Source: Thamnidium elegans
Taxonomy: Eukaryota > Mucoromycota > Mucoromycetes > Mucorales > Mucoraceae
Assembly: GCA_025201345.1 (NCBI GenBank)
Contig: JAIXMG010000009.1
Span: 744,001 to 808,000 of the forward strand
DNA length: 64,000 nt
Direction of reading: 5' to 3'
Shown here: one piece after another, positions 58,070-64,000 of the stretch
Layout: the number at the start of each line of letters is the position of its first letter
Position numbering within the stretch: position 1 is the stretch's first letter
Notes under the pieces: generated by a model
What the model was told of the DNA's origin: nothing
Databases searched by the model: none
What the model saw: only the letters and a program-made list of their open reading frames with translations
Made by a program: the position numbers and the translations under genes

Positions 58070-58275
58070 TACAGTAGCGGCTCTATTTAAGGGTGGATTT
58101 CTCTAGGACGTCTTCAGTCAGTCCCCTGCTTTAATACCATTATCTCCACTATTCAATTTAAAGGCGGAATCCAATTTCACAAAAATACGAAATAGAGCTG
58201 AAAATACATATACACTTTTTCTTTTTTGGAAATAACTAATAAAAAATACTATGTTCTGTGACAAGATGATTATAT
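58070..58275 (+). repeat. Dispersed repeat A, copy 2
   Basis: Homologous to 27207-27385: same start ACAGTAGCGGCTCTA, same core AATCCAATTTCACAAAA and trailing GAAATA-AGCTGAAAA, followed after a spacer by TTCTGTGA. It also has internal similarity: TTTAAGGGTGGATTT (58091) resembles TTTAAAGGCGGAATC (58159). Confidence 0.65.
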
Positions 58276-58734
58276 ATCTAGCTATAAATGCTGTACATGT
58301 TTTTTTTTGTCCTCTCTTAGATAGAGCCGTCACTACATTACTTTTTTTTTTTTTTGTATCGTCACTACATTACGGTAATAAAGCATGTCATCTCGATAAG
58401 GATATACCGATAGACAAAAATATAGGGGTTACAACGGGAAAAGATATTGATTAGATTGTGAGTAAAGATGGTGAGACAAAGTATAGTAAAAAAGAACCAC
58501 GTTTTTTGTTTAGTCCCCCCATTTTAGACCCTGAAAAAACACAAATCTATAAAAAATGACCTTACACCTTTTTGCCAAAATGGTCATCTTTTACCAAAAA
58601 TATATCGCGCTTTTAAAAAAAATGGTGTCCATTTCTTTCGACCACTTTCCAAAGGTTACTCTTCAGTAGAATGATACCGGATATAGCGCTGACGATTATA
58701 ATGGGGATACAAAAGATAAGGAGGAAGGATTTAT

Positions 58735-58829
58735 ATACTCTAAGTATTAAATAGACCAAGGGAGGAAATACCTCCACTTTTATTTTTTATTTTTTTTATG
58801 CTTCGGAATTGAGTTTTCTCTTGCTTGCA
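58735..58829 (+). repeat. Dispersed repeat B, copy 2
   Basis: Second copy of the element at 54074-54155, sharing TAAGTATTAAATAGACC-like sequence through TTGAGTTTTCTCTTGCTTGC, with a longer T-run in the middle. Confidence 0.7.
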
Positions 58830-59213
58830 TAATATCATCTCTGATATTACCTCTATTACCATCTATTGAGAAAAGCGACAAGTGAAAGTAAAAAAGGGAT
58901 AGGCAAAGTTCCCGTGTACAATTTGATATGAAAAGGCTGTAATATATGCGACATACTTTAAAAGTACGATACTTTTTTTTTCTTGCGAGATCAATTTGTA
59001 TTAAATAATAAGCTGATGTAAGGAGTGCGGGTGTGTAACCTAGGAACGACTATAAATAGTTAAAAGTGTAAATCCGTCAATTATGTCAAATGCGCCGCGG
59101 TTTGACATCCATATATGACAATTCTCTCACACTTGTGTGTATGTAATTTTATTATAATATTATGGGGTAAGTGGGGAAAAAAAAAAGAAGAACCCACACT
59201 TTTTTTTATTTAT

Positions 59214-60173
59214 TTATTTTAAAAGTGCTTCATTCATCAGTGAGTTAATTTCATTGGTTCGTTGCTTTGCATTGTGAATACATTGTTTTAATCCATTTGC
59301 ATCAATTGTAGTCCCACCATTTTTATAGATTCTTACAAGATTATGATCTAAATCTGTTACTATGGTAACAGTTTCTTTTGCTAATGTTTCTTCAGTATCG
59401 TTAGGATCAGATAAAATTACGTCTGGGTTATTGAAAATACAAAAGGTAGACGAAACAGGTAATCGTGAGAGTTGAATAGGTTCTGTGATTTCTGTTGAAT
59501 CAACTTCAACTACCATTGAGGATGAAACTTCTGCTTTTGGTAACTTTACTATATAATTTAAAGTTGTTATCACACACCACACATGACATATACACGTATA
59601 AAAAAAACTTACAATCTTTTAATGCAGTAGTTAACGCTAATAAACTGGCATCCAATATATTTCCATCATAATTCAAGCACACGATATCTGCATATAATAC
59701 CCACACTGCTTTTCCTGGTTCGATACACAAACTTTCCAAAGGGAAAATATGTGACTTAATAAACAGTTGGTTAATAAACTCTGATACTGCTTGTGCTTTA
59801 TCAGAAGGTGGTCCTGGTTTAAACTTGGGTGAACATAAAGGTGATAATTCCACATTAGGAACTAGTTGTATATATTTGTGAGTATTTTATATATTTAATT
59901 ATTAAAAGGATTATTACCTAAATATCCTTGATTAGGAACGCTAACTTTAGGTTCACACACTTCAGCTTTAATACCACAAACAACAGTAGTACCACCTAAA
60001 CGAACCATAGCGCTTGCATTCGCTGTAGATATAGCACCTGAGGTAATCATTGTCTTTCTAAATAGATTTAATAATCTTCCATCGGGTCGAACACTTTGAT
60101 CAAGAAAACGTTTCAAGTATTCATGAGGTTGAATTCTACTAAATATCTCCAAGTTTTCGATAGCACTAGACAT
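59214..60173 (-). CDS. RRP43: Exosome complex subunit Rrp43 (EXOSC8-like)
   Basis: Exons 59918-60173, 59613-59861 and 59214-59548 give 279 aa (human EXOSC8 276). RNase PH-like fold: RIQPHEYLKRFLDQSVRPDG, SANASAMVRLGGTTVVCGIK-type strand (here STANASAMV RLGGTTVVCGI), PNVELSPLCSPKF, then LCIEPGKAVWVLYADIVCLN, DGNILDASLLALTTAL and a C-terminal helix with QCIHNAKQRTNEI. It is a structural ring subunit of the RNA exosome in nucleus and cytoplasm, without phosphorolytic activity. The pattern of LCxxxG and DGN favours the Rrp43 branch over Rrp42/Rrp45. The gene is divergent from the zinc-finger gene. Confidence 0.88.
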
Positions 60174-60696
60174 GTTGTTTTATAGTTACGCGTGCAATGG
60201 AAAAAAAAAGAGGAAAACAAAAAGGGTTGAAAAGAAAAAAATAATGGGAGCGAAAAGGGTACGTGACTATTTATCTTGGTGGCTTTATAAAGTACATACA
60301 ATGTAAAAAATAGTATTCGGGAAAGGATAAGTGGGGTGATATTATTGCATGTTAAAAAATAATAGATATAGAGATATATACAAAAGAAGTCTATGATAGA
60401 CATGTGAAGTGGTATAAATAATTTAATTACCCCACATTATAATTATAACAAGTTGTGAGAATTATTGAGACACATCATTTTTTATATGTGTGAAAAAGGG
60501 AAAAATAGACGTGAGAATTAAAATGCGGGCAATTTCTTATTCATTGAAACGGGCTCCTCCCCCAAATTTCTAATCTTCACGATCAAATGTCTTAATCAGG
60601 TAATCCCTTCTATATAAATACAGTTCTTTTTTTATTTTTTTTCTTTTTTTTTTTTCATTTTCTATACCTTTTTTTTTTATAAACATATATAATATA
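60174..60696. promoter_or_regulatory. Divergent promoter region of Rrp43 and zinc-finger genes
   Basis: 523 bp between two ATGs that point apart. A TATATAAATA box at 60611-60620 lies 77-86 bp upstream of the zinc-finger start, followed by a T/C-rich leader. On the Rrp43 side only A/T runs are seen. Confidence 0.5.
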
Positions 60697-61299
60697 ATGG
60701 CATTTCAAGCTGCTTCAACTTTACTCTGTTTATCAAATAGTAGCAAAAAACGTCCTATTACAGCTATTGATAAATCAAATAATTTACGTCCTTATCAATG
60801 TCCAATGTGTCCAAAATCTTTTCATCGTTTAGAGCATCAAACTCGTCATATTAGAACACATACTGGAGAAAAACCACATGAATGTACATTCTCTGGTTGT
60901 GGAAAAAAATTCTCTCGTTCTGATGAATTAACTCGTCATGTACGTATTCATACTTCACCTACAAAGAGAAAAGAACGTAAACAGAATAAGCGTCCTAGAA
61001 TTACAACTACACCTATTATTTCTACCCCCCCTTCTCCTGCTTTATCTACCACTAGCTCTCATTTTAATGAAGTACAACTTTATTCTGATTCAGAGTATTT
61101 ATTTACTCCAGAAACTTCTCCTCAAATTTCAACTCGTGGTTTACCCAAACTTATTCCACTTGAATGTAACTTGATTCAACCTAATATCCTATTAAGGCCA
61201 GTAACATCTAATACTACTTCAAGCCTGTTGCACTTATTAGATTGTCCTCCCCAAGCTCGTAGGTTACCTCCAATTGTTAATATCCATGGTCATTTATAA
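60697..61299 (+). CDS. C2H2 zinc-finger transcription factor, CreA/Mig1 type
   Basis: A single exon of 200 aa. Two adjacent C2H2 fingers (about 31-85) are [20 protein letters not shown] and then [15 protein letters not shown], with [20 protein letters not shown]; the linker TGEKP is canonical. Recognition residues ([26 protein letters not shown]) match CreA/Mig1, which bind SYGGRG sites and mediate carbon catabolite repression. A Lys/Arg-rich stretch after finger 2 ([13 protein letters not shown]) is a likely nuclear signal. The Ser/Thr/Pro tail contains [14 protein letters not shown], a possible phosphorylation region. It is much shorter than ascomycete CreA (about 400 aa), so it may be a paralogue rather than the main repressor. 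Confidence 0.85.
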   Translation: MAFQAASTLLCLSNSSKKRPITAIDKSNNLRPYQCPMCPKSFHRLEHQTRHIRTHTGEKPHECTFSGCGKKFSRSDELTRHVRIHTSPTKRKERKQNKRPRITTTPIISTPPSPALSTTSSHFNEVQLYSDSEYLFTPETSPQISTRGLPKLIPLECNLIQPNILLRPVTSNTTSSLLHLLDCPPQARRLPPIVNIHGHL

Positions 61300-61678
61300 G
61301 TTTGCATTCATTACTACTATTTACCGTATACCAAAAAAGATTTTTTTTTTTTTTTAAACAGAAAAGCCATTGTATATATATACATCATCTCATTATTATT
61401 ACCACTATTAATTATAAATAAAATCATTCTTTTTTATTCGAGTAAAATCACTTCATATTTTTAATTTTAAAAATAAGTTCATAAAATAATCTTTTAACCG
61501 TTTTCTCTGATTCTTGCTCTTTGTTGCCCATAGTACCCGCGCCCAACCAAAAGCGCTGTATAAACGTCAGAATTAAATTACGTTTTGTTACAAAACTAAT
61601 ATATTGAGCATGGAGCTGTAGGTACTTTGTTCCATCTCAGGTACAGTCTGGCTGATGAATTTTTGCGGTAATTGGCGG

Positions 61679-61880
61679 TTAATTAAAACACGATTGTCGA
61701 GAGACAGCTGATGTAATACAACAAACTATATCAGTAGGTTCCTTGCTCTCCAATGGTTTAGCATTAGACGAACTTGGTTCGTTATTAGAGTCCCCTTCTG
61801 AAGATAAATGTACGATCAGATTTGTTGCCAACCTAAGTGTTTCAATTGTAGCTTCTTGAGAAGCAAGGAATATTCTTCCC
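61679..61880 (-). pseudogene. Coding relic, unknown protein C-terminus
   Basis: A minus-strand frame reads SLWGRIFLASQEATIETLRL, then ATNLIVHLSSEGDSNNEPSS, and ends ...VSRQSCFN-stop. It is clearly protein-like, but a stop sits immediately upstream and no start is seen. It could be a last exon. Family not recognised. Confidence 0.4.
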
Positions 61881-62434
61881 CATAATGATACTTATAATTA
61901 ATGAATAAGTTCTTCTTTTCTATATCATGATTGAGCCATGATATATAATTAGACGATTTCTTATTTGAAGATTTCTACAGTTTTTTAAGTTAATTTAGAA
62001 GAATTCTTGGTACACGTTATATTTACACGTTCAAAAAGAAAGTATGGCGTATTGCTTTTTAGTTACCTTTATAAGGTGCAAAAAAAAAAGTAGCTTTAAC
62101 TTTGTAATATTACATTCGGGTGGACCAAATTTAAGTGTTTGTAAGAAGTACTCTTATGCATGGTAGTTTCTTCAAGAAGAATAATATCCTTTTGTACGGA
62201 CATAAAATAAAAGACTTACAAAAGAAAGGAAAGTGATTTACTTATATTTTTTTTTAAAAAAAATAGAATAAAAATAAGCTGACAAAATGGTGGGTCTATT
62301 TGTTCATGCGATATATTTAATCATTTTTTGACTGAACGTGTAAATAGAAGAATTCCTCTTAATTTAACTAAAGTTATATACTTTTCTCTCAAACATGCGT
62401 TCAGTTGCTGTTACAATAGTGTGTTTTGTTTCCT

Positions 62435-62600
62435 GACCTCTACTTCGTCAGGGAATGAATCATTAAGAGTAAGTAAATCATTGGAAAATTGCAAGTGGCT
62501 GATTTGCTTGCTAATATCAAATTCTCTTGGTCAAACCTATCCAAGTCCCAATCTTGCCTTTTCACAACCGAAATACCCTGTTAAAATATTTGTTAATTGC
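62435..62600 (-). pseudogene. Coding relic with frame change
   Basis: On the minus strand, one frame reads GISVVKRQDWDLDRFDQENL. A second frame continues ISKQISHLQFSNDLLTLNDS, then FPDEVEVRKQNTLL-stop. The two overlap, consistent with a small indel in a former gene. Confidence 0.35.
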
Positions 62601-63232
62601 TCGAATGCACGCTTGAAAATAGTAAAATAACTTACAAGAGTATGACAGTTCATTATCAATCCTTGAGAAAGCTCTCTTTCTTAAATGATTCATATTTGTG
62701 TGGTTTGGTTTCAAAAAGATCCTTTCAGTTAAAAAATGCTAAGACTTTGTTTAAAGCTATATAAAACTTACCAACTGTTTTATTATTAGTTTTAAGTTTA
62801 GAAATAAAAATAAGAAATCATACCAATACAAAATTATTGGTAAAAATGTTAAGCAATAAAATATAGTAAAAATATAAAAGATAGAAATGCGATTTTGGAA
62901 AAAGAACAGCCAAAATAAAAATATATTAAAAATAGGGTTGCAAGACCTGTAGCGATACTGTAACAAGATTTAAAATGAATAATAATATTAGTTTTTCTCG
63001 GTGTAGAGTACCATAAAAAATTTATATATATTATACTGGTCACAGAATATATTTATATGTATAGTAAATTATAATGTTGTAGCTCTATTGTTCACAGAGA
63101 TAAAAGGAAACCTTTATCCGGGGAAATCACTAAAAAGTATTAAATATCAGATGCCATCTTTATCTGCGAAAAGTCGATTTTTGGCTCTTCCGAAAAGATG
63201 ATAAACTGTAAGCCCAGTTTTATGCCATCCGA

Positions 63233-63538
63233 ATGATGCGTGTTTTCCAACAACAAGGTCCTATATTCGGAAAGACGGCTGATCTAAGGTCCATGGGCGT
63301 GACATGGGATATACGTTACAGCGTTTTCCAAATAAATGAGGGGTCCTTTCCAGTAAGATTCGCCTTACCTAATAAGGCGGAGAGAAACAGAAGGCTTTGT
63401 CAAACCCAAACCCAAACCCAACCTCCCATTTTTGATCTCTTAAGCAAAAACCACTCTTTAGACTCAATTATGAGCGACATGAACACACACGTTTTGGAAA
63501 GTTCCCCCCTCCTAGTCTGCGGAGCAAAAAATAAATAA
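63233..63538 (+). pseudogene. Coding fragment of unknown, possibly element-encoded, protein
   Basis: Open frame from ATG 63233 begins MMRVFQQQGPIFGKTADLRS and continues MGVTWDIRYSVFQINEGSFP, then a Gln/Thr repeat (CQTQTQTQPP) and ...LVCGAKNK-stop, 101 aa. The first half has the look of a folded domain; the sequence upstream stays open without a start. I suspect a fragment of a retroelement-type ORF but cannot name a family. Confidence 0.35.
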
Positions 63539-64000
63539 TAATATTTATAATTAAGAATCTATTACGTATATTCAAAGATTTAACTAACCAGTACGGCGAA
63601 GAACGGGGAAGTGTTTATACGTCAAGGTTTACCCCACCATTTACATTTATCCGGCTGCGAAATACGTAGGTAATGTTGGGAAAATCATACATTTTTTTAT
63701 TAATTTTCTCATGCTCTATATGTACTAAAGCACCCTATTGTATTGCATTATTAATGCACAAACGTATATATACAAATACTGGGCCTTTTTTCTGATCTTT
63801 TGATTTACACTTAAAAAATAATAATAGTTCAATTAAATCAAATAAATAACGGGTTTTGACTTAATTCGTCAGTTTTATTACATGTACTTGTGGTTCTTTA
63901 TTACAAAGAGAAGGGACTGGTGTTACCTTCCCTCTAGCAAGGAAATTTAAGCTCATTCAAACTTTTAATTGATGTAATCAAAATGCATTGGTCACTTGTT

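Larger units (their letters stand above)
57837..59213. other. 1.4 kb intergenic region with dispersed repeats
   Basis: Between convergent CLASP and Rrp43 genes. It contains dispersed repeat A copy 2 and repeat B copy 2. No supported coding frame otherwise. Confidence 0.5.
61300..64000. other. 2.7 kb gene-poor region with coding relics
   Basis: After the zinc-finger 3' flank the sequence holds decayed coding pieces (61679-61880 minus, 62435-62600 minus, 63233-63538 plus) separated by AT-rich DNA. No intact gene is visible before the window ends. Confidence 0.5.

Noticed and set aside
1..64000. CRISPR arrays, prokaryotic operons, prophage or IS elements
   Set aside because: No regularly spaced direct repeats; gene structure and protein content are eukaryotic throughout.

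Overview
This window looks like nuclear DNA of an early-diverging filamentous fungus, most likely Mucoromycota, order Mucorales. It is strongly AT-rich and full of poly(A)/poly(T) tracts. Genes are compact, with many 50-90 bp introns (GT...AG, often a T-run before TAG). It carries a eukaryotic set (ribosomal protein eL42, SWR1, Vps1, Arl8, exosome subunit, CLASP), and there is no operon or Shine-Dalgarno logic. The order is an inference from gene style and remembered protein similarity; no search was run. Exon joins were checked by hand: for each spliced gene the exon lengths sum to a multiple of three.

Layout. 1-2.8 kb is decayed accessory DNA: a PD-(D/E)XK-like relic, an oppositely oriented piece of apparently the same family, and short inverted-repeat elements. 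3.3-21.6 kb is a dense block: protoglobin-like protein, P4-ATPase flippase, mitochondrial-type ketoacyl-ACP reductase, G-patch/zinc-finger protein, mitochondrial acyl carrier protein, Arl8 GTPase, a Pro/Arg-rich unknown, USP36-type deubiquitinase, Vps1-like dynamin and a Q/M/G-rich low-complexity protein. 23.8-27 kb has an MFS transporter and an unknown secreted protein. 27-32.3 kb is AT-rich accessory DNA holding the most interesting item, a broken Fanzor (eukaryotic TnpB-like, RNA-guided nuclease) gene with a hairpin-rich 3' flank.

32.3-40.6 kb is a chromatin/transcription cluster on the + strand: PHD-finger protein, SWR1 ATPase and a bHLH factor. 42.6-50.1 kb carries eL42, a RluA/Pus9-type pseudouridine synthase, a polyQ two-RRM RNA-binding protein and a biotin-dependent carboxyltransferase. 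50.1-55.2 kb is a 5 kb relic and repeat region. 55.2-61.3 kb has a CLASP-family protein, exosome subunit Rrp43 and a CreA/Mig1-type zinc-finger protein. 61.3-64 kb again holds coding relics.

Functional links. Two mitochondrial type II fatty-acid synthesis parts (reductase and ACP) lie about 1.5 kb apart. Flippase, Vps1 and Arl8 all serve endosomal/vacuolar membrane traffic. The PHD protein and SWR1 are tandem neighbours 333 bp apart. No tRNA, rRNA or CRISPR array was recognised.
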